Origin: Pseudomonadota bacterium
Lineage (GTDB): Bacteria > Pseudomonadota > Gammaproteobacteria > Burkholderiales > Rhodocyclaceae
Length of the DNA: 48,141 bases
NCBI GenBank assembly: GCA_018262095.1
Contig: JAGTRW010000038.1
Coordinates: forward strand, 1-48,141
Reading direction: 5' to 3'
Under the pieces are notes generated by a model, which saw only the letters and a program-made list of their open reading frames with translations, had not been told where the DNA came from and did no database searches. This document shows positions 35,191-43,931 of the stretch, one piece after another. Both the position numbers and the translations under genes were made by a program. Numbering within the stretch: position 1 is the stretch's first letter; each line of letters begins with the position of its first letter.

Positions 35191-36195
35191 ATGGCCACTG
35201 ACTTTCTTTCCCAGGACGAGGTTGACGCCCTACTCAAGGGCGTCTCCGGCGAGACTGATGAACCTGAAGCTGCCGAAGAAGGCGCGGGCGGGGTTCATAA
35301 CTACAACCTGGGAACGCAGGAACGCATCGTCCGTGGACGCATGCCGACGCTCGAACTCATCAACGAGCGCTTTGCGCGCTACCTGCGCATCGGTCTGTTC
35401 AACTACATGCATCGGACCACCGACATCTCGGTCGGCCCGATCCGGGTGCAGAAGTACAGCGAATTCATCCGCAATCTGGTGGTGCCGACCAATCTGAACC
35501 TGGTCGCCGCCAAGCCGCTGCGCGGCACCTCATTATTCGTTCTCGACCCCAATCTGGTTTTCCTGGTCGTCGACAACATGTTCGGCGGTGACGGACGCTT
35601 CCACACCCGCGTCGAAGGCCGCGATTTCACGCCGACCGAACAACGCATCATCCAGGGGCTGCTCAACGTCATCTTCACCGAATACTCGCGCTCGTGGAAA
35701 CCGGTTTATGAGCTGTCGTTCGACTACATCCGCTCCGAGATGAATTCGCAGTTTGCCAATATTGCGACGCCGTCCGAGATCGTCGTCTCAACGACCTTTT
35801 CGCTCGAATTCGGCGGCACCGCCGCGGACATGCACATCTGCTTCCCGTACTCGATGCTTGAGCCGATTCGCGACCTGCTCTACAGTACGATGCAAAGCGA
35901 CCAGCTGTCATCCGATCAGCGCTGGATCGTGATGCTGCGCAAACAGCTCAAGGACGCCGAAGTCGAAATCGCCGCCAATCTGGCGACCACGACGGTCACC
36001 CTCGGGCAGATCCTCAAGCTCAAGACCGGTGACATCCTGCCGATCACCATCCCCGACTCGCTCGTCGCCCGCGTCGACGACATTCCGCTGATGGAGTGCC
36101 GCTACGGCCAACAAGGCGGGCAATTCGCCCTCAAGATCGAACGATTCATAACGCCTGAGAGCGACGACAACGCTCTGAAAGGACACCATGGCTGA
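35191..36195 (+). CDS. fliM: Flagellar motor switch protein FliM
   Basis: Middle part of the C ring; binds CheY-P. The 334 residues begin with the CheY-binding peptide (DFLSQDEVDALLKGV, residues 3-17). They continue with the CheC-like middle domain, which has the GGDGRFHTRVEGRDFTPTE segment, and end with a SpoA domain (about 255-325). It follows fliL after 6 bp and overlaps fliN by 8 bp. Confidence 0.96.
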   Translation: MATDFLSQDEVDALLKGVSGETDEPEAAEEGAGGVHNYNLGTQERIVRGRMPTLELINERFARYLRIGLFNYMHRTTDISVGPIRVQKYSEFIRNLVVPTNLNLVAAKPLRGTSLFVLDPNLVFLVVDNMFGGDGRFHTRVEGRDFTPTEQRIIQGLLNVIFTEYSRSWKPVYELSFDYIRSEMNSQFANIATPSEIVVSTTFSLEFGGTAADMHICFPYSMLEPIRDLLYSTMQSDQLSSDQRWIVMLRKQLKDAEVEIAANLATTTVTLGQILKLKTGDILPITIPDSLVARVDDIPLMECRYGQQGGQFALKIERFITPESDDNALKGHHG

Positions 36196-36607
36196 CGACA
36201 CAGAGAATAGCGCGGCGGAACCCAGCGCCGAAGACGATTGGGCCGCGGCAATGGCCGAGCAGGCGATTTCCGAGCAGGCCCCGGAAGCCAAAGCGGCACA
36301 GATCTTCCCGGCTTTCGACGAGACCGACGGCAAGGCCTCGATGATGAACGAACTCGACATGATTCTGGACATCCCGGTTCAGATGGCGGTCGAGCTCGGC
36401 CGAACAAAAATCACCATCAAGAACCTGCTGCAGCTGGCCCATGGCTCGGTGGTCGAACTCGACGCGATGGCCGGCGAACCGATGGGCGTCTTCGTCAATG
36501 GCACGCTGATCGCACAGGGTGAGGTGGTGGTGGTCAATGACAAGTTCGGCATCCGCCTGACCGACATCATCACCCCGTCCGAGCGCATGCGCAAAGTCGG
36601 ACGCTAG
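36188..36607 (+). CDS. fliN: Flagellar motor switch protein FliN
   Basis: Base of the C ring. The 139 residues have an acidic, disordered N-terminal ~50 and a C-terminal SpoA domain with MILDIPVQMAVELGRTKI and LLQLAHGSVVELD, ending GIRLTDIITPSERMRKVG. It overlaps fliM by 8 bp. Normal length and order. Confidence 0.96.
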   Translation: MADDTENSAAEPSAEDDWAAAMAEQAISEQAPEAKAAQIFPAFDETDGKASMMNELDMILDIPVQMAVELGRTKITIKNLLQLAHGSVVELDAMAGEPMGVFVNGTLIAQGEVVVVNDKFGIRLTDIITPSERMRKVGR

Positions 36608-36616
36608 CATCAAGGT

Positions 36617-36644
36617 TTGAGCTTGCGCGCGCATGCTTTAAGAT
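36617..36644 (+). promoter_or_regulatory. Possible sigma-70 promoter before fliO
   Basis: TTGAGC (36617-36622) and TAAGAT (36639-36644) are 16 bp apart in the 67-bp gap between fliN and fliO, the second widest gap inside the fliK-fliR run. The start would be near 36652. Confidence 0.33.
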
Positions 36645-36674
36645 AGCGGCCACAATGCCCACTGGCCGACTGAC

Positions 36675-37118
36675 TTGATTCGAAACCTACCCCCTCCTTG
36701 GCTCACCCGCAGCGCTCACCTGCTGACGCTTGCGCTGCTGTCTTCTCAGGCACCGGCACAAACCGTCGGCGAAGCGCCGGGGGTATCGGGCGCGGCCATC
36801 GTACAGATGCTGCTGGGGCTGACGCTGATCATCGGCATTTTGTTCTTCGGCGCGTATTTTTTGCGCAAGCTCAATGGCGGGCGAAGCTTCGGCAACAGCG
36901 GGCCGCTGCGCATTGTCGGCGGTTTGATGATCAGTGCACGCGAGCGAATCGTTCTCGTCGAAGTCGGCGACAGTTGGCTGGTCGTCGGCATCGTTCCCGG
37001 GCAAATCAAGACGCTGCACACGCTGGCCAAGGGCGAACTTCCTGCCTCGCCGGGAAGCGACAGGCCGTTCAGCCAGTGGCTCAAGCACCTGAGCGAGCGC
37101 AAAAATGAAAACCTCTAG
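36675..37118 (+). CDS. fliO: Flagellar biosynthetic protein FliO
   Basis: Accessory membrane protein for assembly of the FliP ring. The 147 residues have a cleavable or anchoring N-terminal segment (about 12-28), one strong membrane segment (about 40-62, [20 protein letters not shown]) and the cytoplasmic FliO domain ([21 protein letters not shown]). The only start in this frame is TTG at 36675, with no good ribosome site, so translation may be weak. It overlaps fliP by 14 bp. Confidence 0.87.
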   Translation: MIRNLPPPWLTRSAHLLTLALLSSQAPAQTVGEAPGVSGAAIVQMLLGLTLIIGILFFGAYFLRKLNGGRSFGNSGPLRIVGGLMISARERIVLVEVGDSWLVVGIVPGQIKTLHTLAKGELPASPGSDRPFSQWLKHLSERKNENL

Positions 37119-37860
37119 CCTGCGCCGGATCGCGCCAGCCGCGCTGCTGCTGCTCGCACCGCTGGCGGCGTGGGCGCAGGCCAGCGGGCTGCCGGCGCTG
37201 ACCAGCACGCCGGGCGCCGGCGGCAGCCAGACCTACACGCTGTCAATCCAGACGCTGCTGACGCTGACGGCGCTGACCTTCATCCCCGCGGCGCTGCTGA
37301 TGATGACCAGTTTTACGCGCATCATCATCGTGCTCTCGTTGCTGCGCAGCGCGCTCGGCACCCAGAACTCGCCGCCCAATCAGGTCATCGTCGGCCTGGC
37401 GCTGTTCTTGAGCTTTTTCATCATGTCGCCGGTCCTCGACCGGGTCTATGTCGACGCCTACCAGCCGCTGTCCGAGAACCGCATCAGCTTCGTCCAGGCC
37501 GTCGAGCGCGGCGCCGTACCGCTGCGCGCTTTCATGCTCAAGCAGACACGCGAAGCCGACATCGGCCTCTTTGCCAGGCTCGCCAAGCTCCCGACGCTCG
37601 AGTCGGCGGACGACATCCCGATGCGCGTGCTGGTTCCAGCCTTCGTCACCAGCGAGCTCAAGACCGCTTTCCAGATCGGCTTCATCATCTTCATTCCCTT
37701 TCTGATCATCGACATGGTCGTCGCCAGCGTGCTGATGTCGATGGGCATGATGATGATGTCGCCGGTGATGGTCTCCCTGCCGTTCAAGCTGATGCTTTTC
37801 GTGCTGGTCGATGGTTGGCATCTGCTGCTCGGTTCGCTGGTCATGAGCTTCGCCACATGA
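37105..37860 (+). CDS. fliP: Flagellar export gate protein FliP
   Basis: Core of the flagellar export gate (FliP5-FliQ4-FliR1). The 251 residues have a signal peptide (to about residue 24), then four membrane segments. Family motifs include [47 protein letters not shown] and [20 protein letters not shown]. The stop overlaps the fliQ start (ATGA). Confidence 0.97.
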   Translation: MKTSSLRRIAPAALLLLAPLAAWAQASGLPALTSTPGAGGSQTYTLSIQTLLTLTALTFIPAALLMMTSFTRIIIVLSLLRSALGTQNSPPNQVIVGLALFLSFFIMSPVLDRVYVDAYQPLSENRISFVQAVERGAVPLRAFMLKQTREADIGLFARLAKLPTLESADDIPMRVLVPAFVTSELKTAFQIGFIIFIPFLIIDMVVASVLMSMGMMMMSPVMVSLPFKLMLFVLVDGWHLLLGSLVMSFAT

Positions 37861-38126
37861 CGCCCGAACTGGTCATGAACATCGGCCGTCAGGCCATCGA
37901 GATGACCTTGATCCTGGCCGGCCCACTGCTGCTGGCGGCGCTGGTCATCGGCCTGATCATCAGCATCTTCCAGGCCGCGACGCAGATCAACGAACAGACG
38001 CTGTCGTTCATCCCCAAGCTGGTCGGCATGTTCCTGGTGCTGATCCTGGCCGGCCCGTGGATGCTGCAGATGATGGTCGACTACATCCGCCGGCTGTTCG
38101 AGAGCATTCCGCAACTGATCGGCTAA
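37857..38126 (+). CDS. fliQ: Flagellar export gate protein FliQ
   Basis: Two-helix membrane protein of the export gate. The ATG at 37857 overlaps the fliP stop by 4 bp and gives 89 residues, the family size, with segments about 15-38 and 50-72 ([19 protein letters not shown] and [19 protein letters not shown]). A longer open frame upstream runs inside fliP and is not the gene. Confidence 0.96.
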   Translation: MTPELVMNIGRQAIEMTLILAGPLLLAALVIGLIISIFQAATQINEQTLSFIPKLVGMFLVLILAGPWMLQMMVDYIRRLFESIPQLIG

Positions 38127-38133
38127 GCGGCCC

Positions 38134-38916
38134 ATGATCAGCCTGAGTTCCGCCGAAATCAACGCCTGGATCGTCGCTTTTTTTTTCCCGCTGGCGCGCA
38201 TCCTGGCACTGCTCACGGCCGCGCCGCCATTCAACAATGCCGGTCTGAATGCTCAGGTGCGGCTGGTCCTCGGGCTGGCCATCACGTTCGCCATCGCGCC
38301 GGCGCTGCCGACCATCGCGGCGATCGATCCGGCCTCGGGCCAGGGCCTGCTGATTCTCGCCCAACAGCTGCTGATCGGCCTGAGCATGGGCTTCGCGATG
38401 CGCCTGGTGTTTACCGCCGTCGACCTCGCCGGCACCATGATCAGCAACCAGATGGGACTGGGCTTTGCCACCGCCTACGACCCGCAGAGCGCGGCCCAGA
38501 CAGCGGTCATCTCGCAATTCCTGGGAATGCTGGCGCTGCTGATTTTTCTGGCGATCAACGGCCATCTGATGGTCATCGCGACGCTCGGCGAGAGCTTCGT
38601 GCTGTTGCCGATAACGGCGGGCGCGATCGCCAGCGCAAGTTGGCTCAATATTGCCAATGCCGGAGGCATGATTTTTTCTTCGGGGGTCCTGCTGTCCCTG
38701 CCGGTCGTCGTCGCGCTGCTGATCGCCAATATCGCGCTCGGCGTCCTCGGACGCGTCGCGCCGCAACTTAATCTGATGGCGATCGGTTTTCCGATCACCA
38801 TCGTGCTCGGATTTTCCGCGCTGATCGTCAGCCTGTCGTATCTCGCGTCACCGCTGCAAGCGCTGTTCGAGTTCGGCCTGCAGTCGATGCTCGGCTACTT
38901 CGTCGTCGTCAGCTAG
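38134..38916 (+). CDS. fliR: Flagellar export gate protein FliR
   Basis: Single-copy gate protein that completes the FliP-FliQ helix. The 260 residues have about six membrane segments and the family motifs FFFPLARILALLTAAPPF at the start and ALNLMAIGFPITIVLG-like residues near 210-225. It ends the rightward fli run and converges with the leftward flg run. Its last 69 bp overlap the abnormal extension of flgL, and its stop overlaps that of the orphan small gene. Confidence 0.96.
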   Translation: MISLSSAEINAWIVAFFFPLARILALLTAAPPFNNAGLNAQVRLVLGLAITFAIAPALPTIAAIDPASGQGLLILAQQLLIGLSMGFAMRLVFTAVDLAGTMISNQMGLGFATAYDPQSAAQTAVISQFLGMLALLIFLAINGHLMVIATLGESFVLLPITAGAIASASWLNIANAGGMIFSSGVLLSLPVVVALLIANIALGVLGRVAPQLNLMAIGFPITIVLGFSALIVSLSYLASPLQALFEFGLQSMLGYFVVVS

Positions 38917-40812
38917 CGCGGCTGAACCTGCGCGGTCCGGACCAGTTGAACGGTTCCCTCGGAGACGCGATGCGTCAGCGGCGTGCTCGACTCGATGCCT
39001 TCCGAGTAATCGAGAATGCGATAGCCGGCATAACCCTTTTCGCGCTGAAGCTGCAAAGCGCGCCGCTTGATGATCTGGATCGCCTCGCCGTCGCCGCCGA
39101 TACGAAAGCTCTTGGCGCGCAGCGCGAGGTAATAGGTGTCGTCTGCAAGCGGCTTTTCCTCGATGCTCCAATTGGGCGCCAGCGGGTCGTAGATCACGTA
39201 AAGCAGCGCGGCGGCGGCACCGGCGACCGCGATCTGCTCGACCGAATAGGCAATCGTCGGACCAATTTTGCGCCGCTTCCAGATTGACCTGCTGCCGGGT
39301 GTAATCCGAATAGGTTTTGTTGTAATCGAGTCCCTGAATATCGGAAATGGTCGCCTTGTATTGAATCACCAAGTCGCTCGACGTACTGTCCAAGGCCACG
39401 AGTTCGCGCTCGTTGGCGCCGACCGTCGACAGCACGTCGCTGACCTGGCTCATCGCCTGATCGAGGTTGCTCAACTGCCCGGCCAGATCGTTGGCCAGTT
39501 GCGTGCTGCTGTAGGTCGTGCCGACCGGCGAACGCAAGATCCCGATCAGATTCTGCACCGTCTGGAAAACGCTCTGACTGGTGCTCGGCGTCACCGTGAA
39601 GCTGTCGCCAACTTTCGGCGTCCCGGTCACCACCACCTGCGAACCGAAATCGACCCCGCCGGCAGTCTTCAAGGAAATCGCCTGCCCAGTGGTAAAGGCC
39701 TGCGCAGCGGTCGCGCCCCCGACCGGGTCGTAAATCGAGTACTCCATCTTGCCCGTCGTGGCGTTGGCCGAAAAGCGAATCTCGACCGGCTTGCCGGCTA
39801 GCGCGTTGTTGACCGCCGCCGACCATTTTTGCGTATCGAGCACCGAGCCCATGTCGATGACGCCGGTTCCCTGGTTGATGCCGGGCTTTATCGCAAAACT
39901 GTCGCCGGCGACCGGTGTTCCGCTAAGCGTGATCTGCGCGCCGTAATTGACCCCATTGACCGACAAGGCAATCGCTGCCCCGGACGTGTAGGGGGTCGAT
40001 CCGGTGGTATTTCCGGCCGAGTCGATAATCTCGTAGTTGGCCGGGTCGATAAAATGAACTGACAGCGGCAAAGCGGCGACGGGCGGGACCGTGTTGGCCA
40101 ACGCGGCATCCCATTGCGTCCGATTCAAGGACCAGCTGCTTTGCGTCACGGTGCCCGTATTGCCGGTGCTCGCGGTGACCCCGACATCATTGCCGCCGGT
40201 CGTCGCGACAAAAGTGCCGTTGCCGTTCTTGCCATTCATGAACACGTCGCTGCCGGCAACGCTGACCGCCATCTGCCGCGACGAGGAAACCTGCACCGTG
40301 CGCTGACCAGCGTCGCCGGAATAGGCGATCGACGACTCGGTCGCCGGCGATTTTGCCGCCAGGCCGTCCGCCGCGAAGGGTCGCGTCCCACCCTGATAAC
40401 CCGAGAACAGGTAATCGCCAGTCCCGTTGTCCGTATTGGCGATTCCCAGGATTTCAGCGAGGTTCGACTCCAGGTCTTTGGCGACCGACTCGCGGTCAGC
40501 CGCGGTATAGGTCGGATTGCCGGCCTTGACGATGTTGTCGCGAACGGTCTGCATCGCCGCGGTCAGCGAGGTCAGCTGGGCATCAACCAGACTGAGCTGG
40601 CTTTTGGCGCTGCTCTGATTGGTCTGATACTGCTCCTCGACCGCCAACGACTGGCTCACCGCCAACACCTGCGCGGCGCCGACCGGATCGTCGGCGGCCG
40701 TCAGGATCTTGGTGTCGCTCGAGATCTGGTTCTGCAGCTTGTCCAGCCTGGCCTGGTTGCGCATCATCCCCTGAATGCCGGTATCGTAAATCTGGTTGGT
40801 ACTGATCCGCAT
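38848..40812 (-). CDS. flgL: Flagellar hook-filament junction protein FlgL with abnormal C-terminus
   Basis: Hook-associated protein 3, secreted and placed between FlgK and flagellin. The ATG at 40812 gives 654 residues; residues 1-515 are FlgL. They comprise the N-terminal D0/D1 helices (MRISTNQIYDTGIQGMM, LTAADDPVGAA), a large D2/D3 insertion with a duplicated module (about 249-310 and 343-409), and C-terminal D1 up to QQVNLEAAQ. The usual ending, about 15-20 residues with GLSLF, is missing. Residues 516-654 are out-of-frame, arginine-rich reading through the orphan gene and the end of fliR. Polymerisation may be impaired. Normal FlgL has about 300-530 residues. Confidence 0.85.
   Translation of the reverse strand: MRISTNQIYDTGIQGMMRNQARLDKLQNQISSDTKILTAADDPVGAAQVLAVSQSLAVEEQYQTNQSSAKSQLSLVDAQLTSLTAAMQTVRDNIVKAGNPTYTAADRESVAKDLESNLAEILGIANTDNGTGDYLFSGYQGGTRPFAADGLAAKSPATESSIAYSGDAGQRTVQVSSSRQMAVSVAGSDVFMNGKNGNGTFVATTGGNDVGVTASTGNTGTVTQSSWSLNRTQWDAALANTVPPVAALPLSVHFIDPANYEIIDSAGNTTGSTPYTSGAAIALSVNGVNYGAQITLSGTPVAGDSFAIKPGINQGTGVIDMGSVLDTQKWSAAVNNALAGKPVEIRFSANATTGKMEYSIYDPVGGATAAQAFTTGQAISLKTAGGVDFGSQVVVTGTPKVGDSFTVTPSTSQSVFQTVQNLIGILRSPVGTTYSSTQLANDLAGQLSNLDQAMSQVSDVLSTVGANERELVALDSTSSDLVIQYKATISDIQGLDYNKTYSDYTRQQVNLEAAQNWSDDCLFGRADRGRRCRRRAALRDLRPAGAQLEHRGKAACRRHLLPRAARQELSYRRRRRGDPDHQAARFAASARKGLCRLSHSRLLGRHRVEHAADASRLRGNRSTGPDRAGSAALADDDEVAEHRLQAELEQRLQR
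38913..39197 (-). pseudogene. Conserved-looking small protein gene that has lost its start
   Basis: Not recognised. The frame reads MIYDPLAPNWSIEEKPLADD from a GTG at 39197 and gives 94 residues, with a globular look (AIQIIKRRALQLQREKGYAG, RILDYSEGIESSTPLTHRVS). Upstream, the same frame continues back to about 39267 through a hydrophobic segment (VEQIAVAGAAAALLYV), which looks like the real N-terminal anchor. No ATG, GTG or TTG precedes that segment, because the frame there runs into flgL sequence. I infer a small membrane-anchored protein whose first residues were removed when flgL lost its end. Translation from the GTG remains possible. Confidence 0.55.
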
Positions 40813-40822
40813 GATCTTTCCT

Positions 40823-42793
40823 TTAGTTGATCGCCAACAGGGCATCGAACAACTTCGACGCAATCTCGATGACCTTGGCCGACGCCTGGTAGGCCTCCTG
40901 GAAGATGATCAGGTTGGCGGCCTCCTCGTCGGTATTCACACCGGAAACCGCATTGCGTGCCGCCGTCGCCTGATCGAGCAGCGCCTGCTGCGCGTCGCCG
41001 GTGGTCGAGATTTCGCGTGTCTTGTTGCCGATATTGCTGACCAGCGCGGCGTAGGCCGTCTGATAACTCGCCGTCTGGCCGGCCATCGTGTTTTGCGTCT
41101 GCAGCTTGCCAAGCAGCGCCGCATTGCGCGCGTCGGTGGTACCCGACGAATTTTTCGCAATCGAAAAGGTGTCGCCGGTGTTGGGACTGCCGTTGATTGC
41201 GAAGTTATTGCCGGCGATAGTGATCGTCTTGCCGCTCGTATAGACGACGCTGCCCGCCGCAATAGTCGTTCCGTCGCTGGCGACAGTCGCCGGCCAAGTC
41301 ATGGTGTTGGCCGCGCTGTTATAGGTCAAGGTCAGCGGCGTTCCGGCCGCCAACGCCTTGTAACCGGGGGACACGCTGCCGGCCGAGATCGTCGCTTTGC
41401 CGGTGTTGGTCCCAGTCGCTTCGGTGCGCATCGGCGCGGCGGCGGCAATCAGGCGGTTGTCAGCAACCACCGCGCTATTGAGCGCCAGGCCACTGACCGC
41501 ATTGCGCGTCGGCTCGATCAGGTAGGTGGTGCCGGCAGCGACGCCGGAAAAATTTGCCGGGTCCAGCGTAAAACCCTGCGGATCGGCCGCCAACTGGGTA
41601 TTGAGCGCCGCGATGTCGGTTCCACTCCACTGCGCCTTGTCGCTCAAGCGCGTCAGCGTGAGCGCGCTGCCGTTGTAATCGAGGCGGTAGTCGCTGCCGG
41701 TCAAATCAGTATAGAAATTGCCGTTGTACGCTGGCGCGGTGTAGCTTACCGAAACGGCCGGACTGCCGGTCTTGTTGCTTGAGCTGGCGAGCACCGTCGG
41801 CTTGGTCAGCGTGAAATAATCGGCACCGGCATTGCCCTGCAGATCCTGACCCAGCTGGTGTTGGGAATTGAAGGTCAGCGCCAGCGATGCGGCCTCTCGG
41901 CCGAGCTCGTTGGCCGCGCTGTCGAGCGACTCGCTGCGAAAAGCCAGCAAACCGCCCAGACTGCCACCGGTCACCAACGACTCAGGCAGCTCCTGGCTGC
42001 TGCTGGCCACTTGGAGACCGACGACAATCCGCGTCGGGTCGTCGACCGACGGCAACGCGGTCATCGTCGACACCAAGGTGCCGACGACCAATTGCTGGCC
42101 GGTACCGACAAACACGTTGAAGCTGCCGTCGGTATTGGTCGTCGTCGACACCTCGATCAGCTTGTTGAGTTCGCTCACCAGTCGGTCACGCTGATCGAGC
42201 AGATCGTTGGCCGGCTGCTTGGTCGACGACTGCGCGACGATGATGTCGGCGTTGATCTCGCCGATCTGTTTCGAATAGCTGTTGATGCTCGAGACCGTCG
42301 ACGTGATCGAGCCATTGACGCCGTCGTACAGCTGCTTGAGCTGATCACCGAGCGCCTGATAGCGCGAGACCAGCGACTGTGCCGAAGAATTCATCGTTTG
42401 GCGAGACGAGGTCAGCGACGGATTCGACGCGACCGAATTGACCCCGGAAAAAAAACTCGCCAGCGCCGTCGAGATGCCGGAATTCGCGTCTGACAGTGAG
42501 TTGTCGATTTTCGAAACCTGAGCGTAGTAGCTTTCGAGCTGGCTGACCTTGGTCTGCGTCGAATTGACCTCGGCGCTCAGGAACCTGTCGTAGTAGCGCT
42601 CGATCGATGCCACATTCACCCCCTGGCCGACATAGCCGGCGCCGGTCAACGTGGCGGTATTGCTCTCCTGCACGTTGCGCTGTCGGCTATAGCCCTGGGT
42701 GCTGGCGTTGGCGGTATTGTGCGCGGTCGTCGCCAGATTGAGCTGCGCGACCTGGATGCCCGTCACCGCCGTATTGATGAATCCTGTGCTCAT
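40823..42793 (-). CDS. flgK: Flagellar hook-filament junction protein FlgK
   Basis: Hook-associated protein 1. The 656 residues show the N-terminal rod/hook motif (MSTGFINTAVTGIQVAQLNL, then NASTQGYSRQR) and the C-terminal D0 helix ending with SGVNTDEEAANLIIFQEAYQ and KLFDALLAIN. The central part is long and carries a GSPNTGDTFSI module (about 525-545) like those in FlgL. Both ends are intact, in contrast to flgL, which follows after 10 bp. Confidence 0.95.
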   Translation of the reverse strand: MSTGFINTAVTGIQVAQLNLATTAHNTANASTQGYSRQRNVQESNTATLTGAGYVGQGVNVASIERYYDRFLSAEVNSTQTKVSQLESYYAQVSKIDNSLSDANSGISTALASFFSGVNSVASNPSLTSSRQTMNSSAQSLVSRYQALGDQLKQLYDGVNGSITSTVSSINSYSKQIGEINADIIVAQSSTKQPANDLLDQRDRLVSELNKLIEVSTTTNTDGSFNVFVGTGQQLVVGTLVSTMTALPSVDDPTRIVVGLQVASSSQELPESLVTGGSLGGLLAFRSESLDSAANELGREAASLALTFNSQHQLGQDLQGNAGADYFTLTKPTVLASSSNKTGSPAVSVSYTAPAYNGNFYTDLTGSDYRLDYNGSALTLTRLSDKAQWSGTDIAALNTQLAADPQGFTLDPANFSGVAAGTTYLIEPTRNAVSGLALNSAVVADNRLIAAAAPMRTEATGTNTGKATISAGSVSPGYKALAAGTPLTLTYNSAANTMTWPATVASDGTTIAAGSVVYTSGKTITIAGNNFAINGSPNTGDTFSIAKNSSGTTDARNAALLGKLQTQNTMAGQTASYQTAYAALVSNIGNKTREISTTGDAQQALLDQATAARNAVSGVNTDEEAANLIIFQEAYQASAKVIEIASKLFDALLAIN

Positions 42794-42853
42794 GACGTAA
42801 ACGCTCCTTGTGGGTGGTCAACGGCAAACTTGCCGGAATATTGAGCTCTGCTT

Positions 42854-43819
42854 CTAACCGGCAAGCGCCTGACGCAAGGTCGGTCCATTGATGATTCGGG
42901 TGAGCTTGTCGGCATACAAGGGATCGGTGGCATAACCCGACTGTTGCAGCGAACCGGCAAATTTCGTTCCGTCCTGCTGGCCAAGGACCGCCGAGAAGCG
43001 GGCGTTGGTCTTGAGCAGCTTCGCGTAGTCGCGAAAAGCCTCGGCATAAGAGCCATAAACGCGGAATTTTTCGCGCGAGGTCTGCGCGACACCATCGACG
43101 TATTCGGTCGTCGGCAGTTCAACCGATGGCCCCTGCCAGCTGCGCCCGGCTTTGACGCCGAACAGGTTGTAGGTCGGCGAGCCATCGGCGGCGCGCATCT
43201 CGCTCTTGCCCCAGGCACTCTCAAGCGCCGAATGCGCAACCAGAAACTGCGGCGGCACGCCGATGGCGTTCGACGCCTCGACCGCATGCGGCCAAATGCG
43301 ATTGACGAACTCGCTGGCGCTGCCCGAGGCACCGACCGCTACGGCCGCCCCATCGCTGCGCAGCGACAGGCTGCGAATCCGTTCGGCACCGCCCGCCACA
43401 GTCGAAGTCGACGACGAAGCTGAATTCGCGGCAGAATTTGCCGCCTGTTGCGCAATCAGGCTCTTTTGCAGCGCCTCGAGCGAAGCGGCCGGGTCAAGCG
43501 ACGCGCCCGAAACCACGCCGCGCCCGAGTTGTTGCTCGATGAGCTTGGCAAAACCAAGCTTTCCCGTCGTCGACAGGTTCTGCGCCAGTTGCTGGTCCAT
43601 GATCGCGGTGTAGAAACGCGTCTGCTCGCTGTCCATCAGGCCGTCCTGCGGCGTCGCGTCGCGCATGCTCTTGAGCATCGTCTGCAGCATCAAGGCTTCA
43701 AACTGCTGCGCCGCCTGTTTCAAACCGGCCTGCGGGTCCTGCTTGAGTTTGAGACGCAGATCCGCGGTCGTCTTCGCGTCGAGGACAAAACGGTTGGCGT
43801 TGAGGTCTTCAGCTTTCAT
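42854..43819 (-). CDS. flgJ: Flagellar rod assembly protein / muramidase FlgJ
   Basis: Caps the rod and digests peptidoglycan for it to pass. The ATG at 43819 gives 321 residues. The N-terminal rod-binding domain (about 35-105) has QFEALMLQTMLKSMRDA. A serine/alanine linker (about 125-150) follows, then a glucosaminidase domain (about 170-320) with AHSALESAWGKSEM and YNLFGVKAG. A longer open frame upstream enters the flgI spacer and is not used. The gap to flgI (43820-43931) is 112 bp and very GC-rich; I see no clear promoter in it. Confidence 0.94.
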   Translation of the reverse strand: MKAEDLNANRFVLDAKTTADLRLKLKQDPQAGLKQAAQQFEALMLQTMLKSMRDATPQDGLMDSEQTRFYTAIMDQQLAQNLSTTGKLGFAKLIEQQLGRGVVSGASLDPAASLEALQKSLIAQQAANSAANSASSSTSTVAGGAERIRSLSLRSDGAAVAVGASGSASEFVNRIWPHAVEASNAIGVPPQFLVAHSALESAWGKSEMRAADGSPTYNLFGVKAGRSWQGPSVELPTTEYVDGVAQTSREKFRVYGSYAEAFRDYAKLLKTNARFSAVLGQQDGTKFAGSLQQSGYATDPLYADKLTRIINGPTLRQALAG

Positions 43820-43931
43820 GGGCTGAATACTAGCAATTATCGCGCCTGGCGAACCACCGGGGTGAGCGCGCAGACTCCTGCACTGTTGGCGGGGCAACGC
43901 CGCGGCGCCGCCGGGCTCGTGCAAGAGCCAG

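Noticed and set aside
37170-38126. Long plus-strand frame spanning fliP and fliQ
   Set aside because: Only its last 89 codons, from the ATG at 37857, are FliQ. The upstream part is an off-frame reading of fliP.
39194-39300. Simple one-base frameshift as the cause of the flgL ending
   Set aside because: None of the three frames after residue 515 contains the usual FlgL ending, so a single indel error cannot restore it; missing sequence is needed.
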